From Anthopleura xanthogrammica (taxonomy: Eukaryota; Cnidaria; Anthozoa; Actiniaria; Actiniidae), in NCBI GenBank assembly GCA_964019055.1, contig OZ025206.1, forward strand, positions 13,116,291 through 13,180,290: DNA of 64,000 nucleotides, in the 5' to 3' direction. Below the pieces are notes generated by a model, which searched no databases, had not been told where the DNA came from, and saw only the letters and a list, made by a program, of their open reading frames with translations. The stretch's first letter is position 1. Each line of letters starts with the position of its first letter. Shown here piece by piece: positions 39,134-50,783 of this stretch. The translations under genes were made by a program, and so were the position numbers.

Positions 39134-42100
39134 TTAGGAACTTGAACCTTCATCAATTCCTTCTTGGTCAAACGGGACAGGTGATGAGGTAGCACATCGG
39201 CATGGTGTGCTTCTGTTTTGCCCCCCTTCTTTGAGGGCCATTTGGGCAGCATTATTAGGGGTTGTTGAGTTGGTAGTTATTTGGGGCAGAGCTGGCAAAT
39301 CCTCTACAAGTCCCTTGTATATGTGCCCATCTTGACCCAAGATGTCAACTGTCTGCAAGGGTTTCAGGCTTTTCATCGTTTCGAAAACAAACTCTTCTCT
39401 GTTGAGGTTGAGCCCCCTCACGACATTGGGGCTGTGTGGATATGATAGGGTGTGGCTTCCTCCACAAGGCCTTTCGATCACTTCTGCAAGATCTTCGATG
39501 TTTGGGGCACCACTGAAATCAAGATCATCGAATATATAAGCTCTAATAAGCTCAATTAAAGGGAAATTATATTCAAGAATTAAAATAGTTACACTCTGCA
39601 TACTTTATAAAAGTCCTTGTAAGGTCTCGATCCATTTTGTGTCGATAATACTACTATTGAAAATACTACTAGTTCTCAATACCTCAACTTGAGAATTTCG
39701 CTCTGCAGTTTTCTCCGTCGGTTATCAAGAGCTTCAAAGCGTTCCTGCTCCATCTCCATCCCCCCTCGAATCATGTGTTGACGAATCTGATCCAGCTCAA
39801 AGGTGGTGTAAGGTCTGTTTGATTTCTTGTTTGGCAGAGCTTGTGCTGAGGGCAAAGGTGGGAACATCCTCTCACGCGCAAAATCCACTGGACGGTCGCA
39901 AGAAATGCAGTTGAAATTCTTGATAAGTACTTTGCGGAATCCAGCGGCGTATTCTTCGGTTGGTGGGCGCATTTCGATGGGTCTTGGTTTAAGCGCTTTC
40001 AGTCTTTCTTCGAGGTAAAGCTTCAAGGGCTCCACTTCTGCTCTGTCAAGCTTGGTATTAACGTTGTTCGAGATACTATCGATTGTTTCATGCAGGACAT
40101 TCTCCTACAAGATAGAAAAATGCAATACTTTATTGTATGAGAGACCGTGTGTATATTAGATATAAAATCATATATATGGCTCGTCAGTAGGGCAAATAAA
40201 ATATTAAATTTACGGATTCCTTGTGACGTATTCTTAAATATGTAATTGTTGAAGACTGCCTTTTCGCCCGAGTTTGCAGTAAAGAGAACAAAGATGTAAC
40301 TTTATGAAATCTTTAGCATACTGCATGTCATATTCAGTGACTTTCTCTTACATGGCCTTCAAGTCTTTGCAGCAGGTCTCGAAGTGATTGATCGACCATT
40401 CCAATGTAGCGATCAAAATCATCGCGCTCGACTTTCAGGTTGATCTCTCTTTTGTCAGCCTTGGCTTTCATTTCGTTGGTGATGTAGTCCTTGTCTGCCT
40501 TGACGATCTGAATCTGCTCAAGCTGAAACGATTTAAAATTTAAAGCCTTGGTTTAAAAAAAAAACCACGCGAGGTAAAAAGAAAGAAAAAATAAATGAAA
40601 AGGTCCCAATTTGCTTTCCAAGTATTTCCGTCAGTTTTCAGTTTCATTTGACATCATACCTGTGCCTGCAGTCCACTCAACAACTTTTGCTTCTTCTGAA
40701 GCTCTTGCAAAAGGAATTGATTGGATTTTTTCAATTCGTCTTTCTCCTCCCTTAGATCATTGATCATGCTACGAATAAGACTAATGTCTTCTCCGTCAGT
40801 ACTTCGAGTGCGCGCTCTGGACACAGACTTGTGTTCCTCAGCCATATGCCCTGAAATTAAACCAAAAAAACATGCCAATCTACTAAAAAATACGTGTTTG
40901 ATGGGCAAAATAGGAAGGAAAGGAAGACGAATCTGTAATGTCAATAAACAGTATAAGAAAATGTTTGCAATAATAATTTCATACTTATATTTTTAGCTAT
41001 TTATAGACTGGCTTTGCTATTTTTATTTTTTCCATGCCTTTTAAAGGTCTTATTCCAAAAATGGTGGGTGAAGGTTTTGTTGCTTGTTGCATGTTGCATC
41101 AGTACCAAGCCCTAAACGTACTGTGGGGGATGTGAATGCAATCAGCGAAAGGCCACAACAAAATGGGAAAATGGGATTTCACGCACTGGGGCTGGGATTT
41201 AGCCATTTTTGCAAAATGTTGGGCTGGGAAATGGGTTACCAAAAAAAGCTTACCTAAAGTAGACGACAATTCCTCATACTGGTTTTTAAACTCCATTAGA
41301 CTGTTGTTTAGCTGAACTATCTGGCGTTTATTCTCGTTGGTGGATGAGCTGATCTTATTGTTTTCTAGATCTAATCTCTTTGCTGTTGAGCTAGCTAGTT
41401 CTGCATTTTGATGAGACTGGTCTACTTTCTTTTTTAGCACTTCTTGTTCGTGGGCAAGAGTCTGTAACCGTTCATTAGGTGTGTTGTTATCCTTTAGATT
41501 GACGATGTCCTCAGATATGGTCTTCACTTGCTCTTCCAATAACTGCTGAAATTCGAAAAGATCATCAACTTTATCAAGCGCTTCGTATAATTCCTTCGGT
41601 GGTTCATTGCTGATGGTGATAGGCGAACTCTCATTGGATGCAAACTGCTGAGCAAGTTGACTAATCTCGTGCTGTAGTTTCCGATCCACGACTCTCTCCA
41701 CATGAGAAACATCAAGAGAGAGTTTTCGAGTTGGTGGTTTAAATTGAGCTTCTTCTACTGTCTGCTTCAGCTCGTTCTTCATCTCCTCCATCAGTTTCAC
41801 AAGTTCATCTTTATCACCTTTGGTTTTTGTATCAACATCTCCTAACAAACTTTGGATGCTCTCCATTTTGTGACTATCATTCTTCACTGCTTCTCTGATT
41901 TCATGTAAATCAGCTGTAAGAATGTCGACAATCTCAGTCAGACCCTGGGTAGTTGTTTGACAGCCCTGTATCTTTTGGTCAAAGGAAATCAGTTCTGTCA
42001 TGTCCTTGGCTGGTGTCTTTGAATCTCTGTGGATGAAGAATGATGCAGTTGATTTGACCGAGCTCACTATTTGATTGGTTTCCAGTGTTTCCATTCTAGC

Positions 42101-42862
42101 TTGAAGTTCTGACATTTTTCTAATCAGGCTTTTCATGGTTTCGCCTCGATGCATCACTTCAGTGGACCTGCGTGTCGAATCAACAGAAATCTTACTGGAG
42201 GGCACATATTCTGGTGCGATGCCGTGAGTTGGAGACCCAACAGGGGTAACCGTGAGAGAGATTCCAGCAGGTGAATGAACGGATTTCTTGCTCGATGCAG
42301 ATCCGTCGCTTCTAACACTCTTCTTGTCAGATTCCTCGGTGTCTTTTCTGGGTGACTGTGGCAGACCTTCGCTTGCAACACTCTTCTTGTCAGATTCATC
42401 GGCAGTATCTCTCTGCGGTGATCTCGAAATCCTGGCTTGGTCGACCGAGGGTTCCTCATGCGAAGGGGAAATTTTTCCCTGGCTGAGCCTAGGGGTGGCA
42501 GATTTACTTCGTCTTGAAGATTTAGCCCGTTCCAGTATTTCTTGGGGCGTGGCACTTCGTCGCAGTACTGGTGTAGCTGCTCGTCTGCTGGTAACTGGCT
42601 CTTCAAACAAAACATGTTCATCGATTAATTCCAGTTCACTGGGGGTTGCTCCAGCCTGCGGGATGACAAAGCCTTCACGAATCAAATCATATGCCGCTCT
42701 GAGGTCTTCTTCTTCTGTAACCAGGATAATTTTGCGACTTATTCCAAGATGCTTTACAACTTCGAGCAAAAAGGCACGTAAAACATTAAAGTTGACATTG
42801 CCGATCTCAGGAGTCGCCAAAGCGATATCTAAAAGCTGTTGTAGATCGACCCTGAACGACAT
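39134..42862 (-). CDS. QRICH2: QRICH2/C16orf96-like coiled-coil protein (DUF4795)
   Basis: Vertebrate QRICH2 is a sperm-flagellum protein; a ciliary role here is inferred only from that. Exons, 5' to 3': 42862-41254, 40850-40660, 40522-40352, 40104-39683, 39512-39134; phases 1,0,0,2; 923 aa. The N-terminus MSFRVDLQQLLDIALATPEI and following NVNFNVLRAFLLEVV resemble the C16orf96 start. Ser/Arg-rich low complexity (about 95-220) leads to long coiled coils (about 235-750). Exon 4 has KNFNCISCDRPVDFARERM and exon 5 has ERPCGGSHTLSYPH and GQDGHIYKG, signatures of the DUF4795 C-terminus. It lacks the large Gln-rich repeats of mammalian QRICH2, so a C16orf96 orthologue is equally possible. The 5' flank has TGACGTAA at 43018. 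Confidence 0.85.
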
Positions 42863-44279
42863 GTTGTGCGTGAAAAAATAGACGAATTTAAGATTTAAGG
42901 CATCCTTGAATTGGAAAGATTGCTGAAAAATGACATGGATTCGAGCTCTGACCTCATTAAAGAGGCCATCGAATGCGCGCGCTATTAATTACCCAATAAG
43001 AACAAACGATATGATCGTGACGTAAGCACGAACCCACACTGCTTTGCGCTAGATTCACTACAACTTGTTCATTGGTTGGAAAAATGATTTCTTAAGTTTT
43101 AAAAAGCTTTGCACAGCACAGAATTCCACTCAGCGATAAAATTAACTATTTTATTATTTCAATGCACTAGTAATATTTGACTTCTACGCTAATGCTGTAT
43201 TAATGGATGCGCTCATACGACACAGGTAGCCCGAGCTCCAAAAATGCCTGCTGAAGCTGAGCTTTTAGCACTCACGATCGACTGACTTTGTTTTTGTTCA
43301 AAGATCTTTATTTTGTTTGCAGTCTGCGCTATGAGTGAGTCATGAACTGAGAAATAGTTTTGCGCTTGAAAAAAAGGGGTTTTGGTCAGAACTGGGATTT
43401 AGGTTGAAGAAAAAGGGAAATAGAATCAACTGATTGAATTCCTTCTCCCTTGTCAATAAAAGCATTATAATGTAACAGGATAGCTGACGAGAGAGCTCGA
43501 TATTTCCTAATTGTGAACAATCTTTCCATTTCATTTTATTTCAGTGATCAAAACCTGACAGAATTGATGCGGACTGCGCGCACGCGTTGGTAGTTTTGAT
43601 GGTTGAATCATGAATATTAGTAAAGAAGAGTTAAAGGCGAGGACACACGATGCAGCATTGCGCGCAATGTTGCAGTAGTAGGATCGTTTTCTATTTCAGC
43701 AACATAGCGTGCAACAAATTGCGTCGTATGACATTGCTCGCAACATCGACTGCCTGTAACACTGCGCGCAATGTTGCGCCGTGTGTCTGTAGCTTAACGG
43801 TCATTGCTCAACGTCCAGCGATCAAAACTGTTTGAATAGAGTTCATGCATTCAAAATGTGTTCATAATATTCCAGTCAGCCATATTTGGGTTTGAACGTC
43901 GATAATCAGTGAGTAAGACGGGACATTGAATACAAAAATAAAACATACAAGTTTGAATACAAATGCAGTATATTTTGTCCGGGATTATAGGTCGTGTGAT
44001 CATGACAAAGTACCTTAAGAATGATATGAATAATTTACTCATTGAACAGCGTAGAACGCGATACCTGGCTTTGATGACAGTAGAGTTGTTTGTTGTATGG
44101 CTTGTCAACAATGAGCTTGTTTATACAAAACAAATTCGTGCATTTCCAACAAAATGTATGTAAGTTAACAATTGTGAATGTTTTAAACATCTTTTAACCT
44201 AAAAACTACCCTACCCCACTTAAATAATTATGTTAATAACTTTATCCTCTGTATTTTTTTAGGTTAAAGTTTGATACTT
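42863..44279. other. QRICH2 upstream / minicollagen downstream interval
   Basis: Contains the QRICH2-type promoter (no TATA; a CRE-like TGACGTAA at 43018-43025), an inverted-repeat MITE (43641-43789) and the 3' flank of the left minicollagen gene. No other gene is supported. Confidence 0.45.
43641..43789. mobile_element. MITE (ggacacacga...gcgcaatgttgc family), copy A
   Basis: The sequence acacgatgcagcattgcgcg + caatgttgc pairs with gcgcgcaatgttgcgccgtg + tgt across about 150 bp. A shorter relative with gtgcagcatcgtgcgcaa ... gtgcaatgctgcaccgtgtg lies at 54233-54331. Confidence 0.75.
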
Positions 44280-45027
44280 TTACTTCTTGCCACTACGGCG
44301 ACAGCAAATCGGAGGGCATGACGGCTGGCAGACTGGCAGTGGTGGTGGCGGGCACACTACTGGAGGAGGGGGACAAATAACTGGTGGTGGTGGTGGACAA
44401 ATAACTGGTGGTGGTGGACAAACAACTGGTGGAGGTGGTGGTCGACAACAAGGCATAGGACATATCTTCATGCAGTGATGGATACAGATTGGAGGACATG
44501 GAGGAGCAGGGGGTGCAGGGGCACCAGGACATCCGGCAGGTCCAGGAGGACCAATTGGGCCAACTGGTCCTACAGGGCCGGGACAACCCGGAAATCCTAC
44601 ACATCCAGGAGGACCTGGTGGTCCTCCACATCCGGGAGGGCCAGGAGGACCTGGAATGCAGCATGGAGGCGGCGGTGGTGGGGGTGGTGGGGGTGGTGGG
44701 GGTGGTGGTGGTGGTGCACAACACATTGTAGTACATGCTGGAGCACACGTTATTGGACATGAGTACCCACATGGGTTGGGACTGCGCTTTACTACATCTT
44801 ATCGGATGGAAAAAAGAATAAATAAAAACAAATTAATTATTGTATATTTGTTGGTAGTTAATCGCTAAATTGATCAATAAAATGTACTGAAACAGGTAAA
44901 AAGAATTTAATTATTGTATTATTAAGCAGCATAGCATCAAACCTATTGATTCCGATCCATCGTGATTACCTTTATTTGGTGCCCCATAGGCAAAAACAAA
45001 AAGACAACAAGCTAAGAAGAGGCGCAT
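44280..45027 (-). CDS. minicollagen, left paralogue
   Basis: Structural protein of the nematocyst capsule wall. Minicollagens trimerise, enter the capsule and are cross-linked by reshuffling of disulfides in their cysteine-rich domains (CRDs). Exons: 45027-44970 and 44797-44280, phase 1; 191 aa. Order: signal peptide (MRLFLACCLFVFAYG); short propeptide ending VVKR; N-CRD with the C-x3-C-x3-C-x3-C-x3-CC spacing (CGYS..TTMCC); ~17 prolines; 15 Gly-X-Y triplets; a second canonical CRD (CPPICIHHCMKICPMPCC); proline runs broken by single cysteines; a short CQPSCPPICC; Arg/Lys end. Four cysteines lie inside the Gly-X-Y helix, which classical minicollagens lack. The ATG follows an acceptor (cgtatacag), so the 5' UTR is split. 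It is paralogous to 48266-50783. Confidence 0.94.
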
Positions 45028-45066
45028 CTTTCCTGTATACGAAAAAAAATATTTTCAATAGTTAAT

Positions 45067-45390
45067 CTATGAGTACTAAGGAAAAATAAGGTGCGCAAAG
45101 AATCTTGGGTCAAAAACGTGTGGTCCTCATGTTACATCAAAACGATGAACTGGATGGATAACTTTGAGCAATGAATAGGTCATAGCTCTGCGCCCACCCA
45201 CTTCAATATCAATATATCAGTACTAAGGGGGAAAATAAGGTGCGCAAAGAATCATGGGTCAAAAACGTGTGGTCATCTACCCTATACGCACGATGTTACA
45301 TCAAAACCATGGACTGAATAACCTTAAGCAATTAATAAACAAGTCATGACAAATTTTAAATGAAACCAATCGTGGCTATGCGCCTACCCA
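45067..45390 (+). repeat. imperfect direct duplication in minicollagen 5' intron
   Basis: The sequence taaggtgcgcaaagaatc...tgggtcaaaaacgtgtggtc occurs at about 45090-45125 and 45238-45276. Each copy is followed by gatgttacatcaaaac or similar, a ggatggataac / ctgaataacc stretch, and tgcgcc(c/t)acccact. The unit is about 150 bp, tandem, with small indels. Confidence 0.7.
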
Positions 45391-48078
45391 CTATACTATA
45401 ACCTATTTAATCCAATGTTAATGTTAATGGAACCGACTCAAAAGAGCACTCAATGTTTGATACACATAAAGGTATCGAATGGTGTATAGAGTATCTCATG
45501 ACAAAAGCCTACCAGAAACACTACTGGTGGCCTTTACCGGCTAAAATGAATAAAATGGAATACAAGATAGAACTGAAATCGAAGAAAAATAATATTTAAA
45601 AAAATGAGATATCTATGTGATAGGTACATCATTTTAGACTGCAATAATAAAAAAAGAATAATACTTTGAAATTAAAAAAGTTATTAAAAATGGATTTGTA
45701 TATTTATTGTTTTGATTTAATGTCTACTTTAACCATTGACTGTCCTACTTTAAACATGTTCAAACACTGAAGTAAAATAATAATTATTTTAAAATACTAG
45801 ATTTAATAGTCACTAGGTAGGATTTAATTGAAAACTTCTCAGAATTTCGTAGATGGTACGAATTCTGAGATTAGATGAAGTAGCATTGCCACTTGAAAGT
45901 GCGTTTGACCAAATTATTTTGACATTTTCGAAAGCAATTCACTTCAAGTAATAATTCTCTCCCATTTCACACCTTGTGGTGAGACAGTTTTATACCAACA
46001 ATCAGAAATAACGACAAGAAATTATTTTTAACACTTAGAAATCATAGTTTTGTCTAGATAATTTAACAATAATGAGCTAAGTAAACAAAATCTTAAATCA
46101 AAATAACATCTTTGAAAATCAAAAATAAAATTTTCTAGATGATATACAGCAATAATAGAGCTCTATAATTAGAAATTTTAAAGCAAAATCAAGAATAGAA
46201 ACGTTACCTTCAGCAGTTTGGTCAGTGGTCGAGGTTGTGAAGGCATTATTTCGATCAGCGTTCGCGCTTTTACCTGCTTCTTCGAGGTTTTTTTTTTCAA
46301 CAAGAACCTCAATAATTAAACATATTCAGACACAGAATTACACAACTGCTTGAGTTTTAGGCAGCCATTTGACAGCCGTACCTGTAGCCTTTTCAAAGTT
46401 GCCTGAACAAGCGAAGCTAAATATGCGATTGATAAACAAGTCGTCAAACGTTTTGAAATGAATATCGTGACTAAAAGAACGAAAATTCTCAAGCTTGAAC
46501 TATTAAAGGGATTAGGTTTGTCCATCATAAGCTAGAAGAAAAAAGGATTTAATTAATTTTTCATTGTACAGGCCAGTCACCCGAAAAGTGTCAAAAAAGA
46601 AAAAAGAAAGCCGTGAAAAAAAGATGAGAGAAAAGAAGAAGAAAAACGAAGAGAACTAAGAAGAAAAGAAAATGATATTTTATTTCCTTTACAGCTTCGG
46701 CCTTCTAAGATCTTTAAATCTTGCGAGATATTCTGTTTTTAGTGATCGAAATATTTATTAAATGATATCAAAATCAGTACGAAAAGCTACCTTTGGAGAG
46801 TTTGACACTACCTGAAAACTAGCCAATCAGGTAGAAGGATTTAATGTGATCTGAAGTCATTGATTAAACGTCACCAACAAAGCCAGTTTATTGCTTGGAT
46901 TCCTCTCCAAACTCATGAATCATTTATAATTTACCCGTATTTCTGTTGTTTAGGGCAAGATTTTTTTTCAGATATCGACAGGGGCAAGGCTTCGCTATCA
47001 GGTAACTCTAAACAAATGTCTTAATGTAACTTTTTTTCCTCTTAATTCAAAGGCTAAGGATCCCTGAATTGTTTTTCTATTTATATCGATTCCATCTTTG
47101 TTTTGTCTATTTAAAATATTTGTTTATTTTTCCGTTATTGTTTTCCTTCTTTGGTTTCAGTTTTGGCTTACTGGTAATTAAGAAAGTCAAACAAAAAAAA
47201 AATCGGTCAAAAGAGTTCAAGTACAACTCCGTCGTTCACCTAACAATAAGGACCTAAAGACCTTTTGCTATCAATCTATAGGGTTTTAATCGGGCAACGA
47301 CATCGTTAGGTTTCACAGGTATCTTTGTGCACATAGGCAGCCATTTTAGACCAATAGGTCAAGTCTTATAAAACAACTTTAAATAATCTCGTCAAAACAG
47401 CAAACAGTTTTCATTTTATTGATCAAATTAACCCACAATAGTAAGAACAGGACTATAGAATTAGAAAAAAAAAATCAGCCATAATAGAATGTAAAATTGA
47501 TATCCTAAGGACACGTGACCACGGGTACCAAACAACCGCTGTCAGTGTGTGACGACAGTCATGGCATGTACATAGTCACGTGACCTGTAAAGAAGGACAC
47601 TGCTGGTAACGCCATGACACTATAATGGTTTTCTGTCAAGCGTTTTTCACAGAACGTCTTACGTGATCTGAGACCGGAACTGTATCACGTAAATAGGAAC
47701 CATGAAAAAATGTTAAACCGTCTTAATTCGACCATTTATATGATTCTGTGTTTTTCTTTAATTAATGAGAATGTCGTTGGGATTCAAGACACTTCACATA
47801 AAAAAGCAATTCCTAAAAACTTAAAATAAAACGGTGAATAAAATAAACAGTACATAAAAAATCGTATGATAAATAATATCCATGCTCTTATGTCGTCAGT
47901 CTCTGATTGGAAGCTAATAAACAATAGCTTTATCATGGAAACTTTTGCACGATGATTTAATTCGCTTTTCATGGAGCTGGCCGACTGAAAACAAAAGCCA
48001 AAAATCTGTAAACCAGAGACAGAAAAAACGAATTCCTCTATACAAGTTATGGCCAAAAATACTTTCATCGAACTAGGG

Positions 48079-48086
48079 TATATAAA
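48079..48086 (+). promoter_or_regulatory. TATA box of right minicollagen gene
   Basis: The sequence tatataaa inside actagggtatataaagcatt, 180 bp before the ATG at 48266. Transcription would start near 48110. The ATG follows an acceptor-like tactcttag, so a short 5' UTR intron is possible. Confidence 0.5.
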
Positions 48087-48265
48087 GCATTGCATGGTGA
48101 TGGGCAAAAGGTGTTACCTCTACAACGTACACTAACAATATATGTTTTAATTTTTTCAGGATTTTGTTGCTTAAAACTTACAAAATTCTTGAACAAAAAA
48201 TTCGAACTTTTTTCATTTTCATTCACACTAGTTCTAATCTCTGTGTTCTTTACTCTTAGGCAAAC

Positions 48266-50783
48266 ATGGCTTTCAAAATTATTTTATTGTGGGCTGCCTT
48301 TCTAGTTGCTTCATTAGAAGCCAGAAGAGGTAAGATTTGTGACAAGAGCATGACTAGTAACAACCTAGTGGTCCATCTGAATGTGCTGACGAGAGATGGC
48401 GGATGTTTTTGGTCTCGTTCATTCAGCACCACAATCCAATCCAACCACTAGCAGTTTTCTCAAGAGACCATAAAGGGGGTCCGCATATCTAAAAACAACT
48501 TTCGGGCTTATCATAGGAATTAGGATATCCTTAGGATAACGCGGGTGGGGTAGGGGTAGTACATTCGCCTCTGGGGTCTCAAGTTCGATTAGAGATTATC
48601 ACATGTTAAGAGCCTGATATCGTTTTTATTCACGAGTTTCCCGTCATATCGCGAACAAGCGAGTCCACGAGCGAGTGAGCGATATGATACGGAAAACGAA
48701 TGAATAAAAATGATATCAGCTCTTAACATGTGATAATTTTTTTATTACACATTTAGGGTCGATACATAACACACAAGAAACATTTTATTGTCATAAATAT
48801 CAGTTTACCGTTTACCGTGAAGTGATATCGTATCACTTCACTGATATGGTTTTTATTCACGGCTTTATCTCACGGATATCGACCCTAAATGTGTAATAAA
48901 CATCTTTATTTAATTCCAAGCACAAAAAACATCATAACCCAGAAGTTGTTTCATGGTTTGATAAGATTTAAAGGTTTTGCCAGTGTCCTTTTTGATATTT
49001 CGCGTCTTTTTTGCAGTTATAGAAGCTTTTGATTATCATGGCAAAGTCGTAAAAGTGGAAAAAGAAGTTAAAGACAAAGGTAAGAACGAGAATACATTAC
49101 GGTTTTTTCACAGAGATTTACCTGTGAATCGCTAGCACGTAACATGTCCCCGTTGACAACCAGCAGAAATCAGTCTTTTTGATAAGATTCATGGATGTGC
49201 GTACAGCTAGCCTTTAATGTGAGATTATCAGCGACTGTTTAAAATTGAAAAGTAACCTTAACTTCTGAGAATAGTGGCGATTGAATAATGTTCACTAGGG
49301 ATTTTTATCTAATAATAGAATTTCTAAACTATATTAAAGTAAAAATAGTTTGGAAAATTTTCCATTAATAACTTCGAGCTAAATATGAAGAGTCAAGAGC
49401 CCTCACTTCATAATTAATTAATGGCGTGAAAACAATTAAGATCTTGAAAATATATCATCAATAACACTGTATTAAAGTTCAAAAGGAGTTTGAAGGAAAA
49501 GAAAGACATTCCGTACTCTAAGTAATCGAAAGGTGCCAACTAGAACCAAGGGGTGGATCCAGGAATCAAAGAAAAGGCCATCCCCGGGTCCTTAAGTCGC
49601 CGTTTTTTACTGCGACTTACAGCAATTTAGGGCGACTTAAATAAGGCGATTTTGGGGGCGGCGACTTAAGGCGACTAAAGGACGACCCGGGGTAGGCCTA
49701 AGAAAGGGTGGGCCGGAAAATTTCGTCCTGAGAGAAAACCTTCAAGACCGTAATCAAATTTTTTATTTTGCCAAGTTTAAAGAAAATTTATTTTTTAAAA
49801 GGGGGCCGCGGCCCTGTCGGCCCACCCCAAAACCCGCCCCTGAGAACGGTTTTCGTATGAGTGGGAAACAACAAGGCAAATTCGTAATCGTATTGTAGCC
49901 TTAGAATATCTTACAGTAATCGTATCTACGCGTCGTGATTGAAAAAATTATTGCCAATGGGAAGCCATTTTAATGTTATGGCAGGTCGTAACGTGTACCT
50001 GCTGTAAGTCAGCACCGTACGTTTCCCATTCATACGAGAACCGCTCTATGGCAGGTCGTAACGTGTACGTGCTGTAAGTCAGCACCGTATGTTTCCCATT
50101 CGTACGAGAACTGCTCTAGTTAGCACCGGTGATTTCCTGGTTTGAAATACTGCCTGGGAAGAGTTTATTGATAAAGAACTTTGTTCATAAAACAGGCGCA
50201 TTACTAAGCAATTGGAACTATCTTTAATTTTTCTTTGACAGAACTAATCCAGAAACGTAGCGCTAATCCATGTGGGATGTCATGTGCACCAGTTTGTGCC
50301 CCAATGTGTGCTCCATCCTGCTGTGCAGCCCCACCACCACCACCACCACCTCCACCACCACCAATGATGTGCGCTCCTCCTCCACCACCACCAATCATGT
50401 GCATGCCACCTCCACCTCCACCACCACCACCAATTCCTGGCCCACCTGGACCTCCTGGTTGTATGGGACCCCCTGGAGCCCCCGGGTGCCGCGGATTCCC
50501 AGGAATGCCGGGCATGGGAGGCCCAATGGGACCAATGGGACCCCCTGGACCACCAGGAAGTCCTGGTGCCCCTGCACCCCCAGCTCCTCAGTGTGCTCCA
50601 ATCTGTATCCATCACTGCATGAAGATCTGTCCTATGCCTTGTTGTCAACCACCACCACCACCACCAGTTGTTTGTCCACCTCCACCTCCTCCTCCTCCAA
50701 TGATTATGTGCCCACCACCTCCACCACCACCAATGCCAGTCTGCCAGCCGTCATGCGCCCCAACTTGCTGCGGCAAGAAATAA
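48266..50783 (+). CDS. minicollagen, right paralogue
   Basis: Nematocyst-wall minicollagen. Exons: 48266-48329, 49017-49079, 50242-50783; both introns phase 1; 222 aa. Signal peptide (MAFKIILLWAAFLVASLEA); a longer propeptide than the left paralogue, supplied by an extra 63-bp exon and ending LIQKR; N-CRD CGMSCAPVCAPMCAPSCC; Pro-rich stretch interrupted by Met and Cys; 15 Gly-X-Y triplets with two internal cysteines; second CRD CAPICIHHCMKICPMPCC; proline runs with isolated cysteines; terminal CQPSCAPTCCGKK. The IHHCMKICPMPCC segment is identical to the left gene, so the pair arose by duplication. Intron 1 carries two hairpins and a tRNA-like SINE scrap; intron 2 a hairpin and a 70-bp tandem duplication. 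AATAAA overlaps the stop codon (50779-50784). Confidence 0.94.
48541..48596 (+). repeat. possible tRNA-derived SINE remnant
   Basis: gggtggggtaggggtagtac resembles a tRNA D-arm/A box, and agttcgattagag a B box (consensus GGTTCGANNCC), about 35 bp apart as in a tRNA head. No complete cloverleaf can be drawn. It lies directly before the hairpin at 48595 in intron 1 of the right minicollagen. Confidence 0.35.
48595..48736. mobile_element. hairpin MITE in minicollagen intron 1 (first)
   Basis: attatcacatgttaagag...gatatc + tttttattcacga pairs with tgaataaaaatgatatc...ctcttaacatgtgataat. Arms are about 50 bp. Confidence 0.75.
48743..48898. mobile_element. hairpin MITE in minicollagen intron 1 (second)
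   Basis: attacacatttagggtcgat pairs with atcgaccctaaatgtgtaat. The inner part repeats gatatc and tttttattcacg, shared with the first hairpin, so the two may be halves of one element. Confidence 0.7.
49579..49693. mobile_element. gtcgcc-rich hairpin in minicollagen intron 2
   Basis: ccccgggtccttaagtcgcc pairs with ggcgactaaaggacgacccg, with gcgacttaaggcgac and gcgacttacagc words between. It lies in a larger block (about 49550-49850) with ggggtggatcc and cggcccaccccaaaacc ends, possibly an older transposon relic. Confidence 0.65.
49977..50116 (+). repeat. 70-bp tandem duplication
   Basis: Two adjacent copies (49977-50046, 50047-50116) beginning atggcaggtcgtaacgtgta and ending cgagaac(c/t)gctct, differing at about four positions. 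A recent tandem duplication in intron 2 of the right minicollagen. Confidence 0.9.

Larger units (their letters stand above)
45028..48265. promoter_or_regulatory. shared upstream region of the two minicollagens
   Basis: The two genes run outward from this 3.2 kb. The left part holds the 5' UTR intron of the left gene, with a duplicated ~140-bp block (45067-45210 and 45217-45390). A candidate 5' UTR exon on the minus strand ends at donor gaag|gtaacg near 46207. Around 47512-47690 are two CACGTG boxes and two further ACGTGA/ACGTAA sites. A TATA box for the right gene is at 48079. The ~70-aa minus frame at 46316-46528 has no recognisable domain. Confidence 0.55.

Noticed and set aside
44287..44868. 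Plus-strand Gly-rich, Arg/Trp-rich and other frames across the left minicollagen
   Set aside because: These are opposite-strand or shifted readings of the proline and Gly-X-Y codons. The minus-strand frame alone has signal peptide, KR site and CRD cysteine spacing.
46316..46528. Small gene between the minicollagens
   Set aside because: 70-aa frame with no domain, no splice partners and no conserved features I can see.
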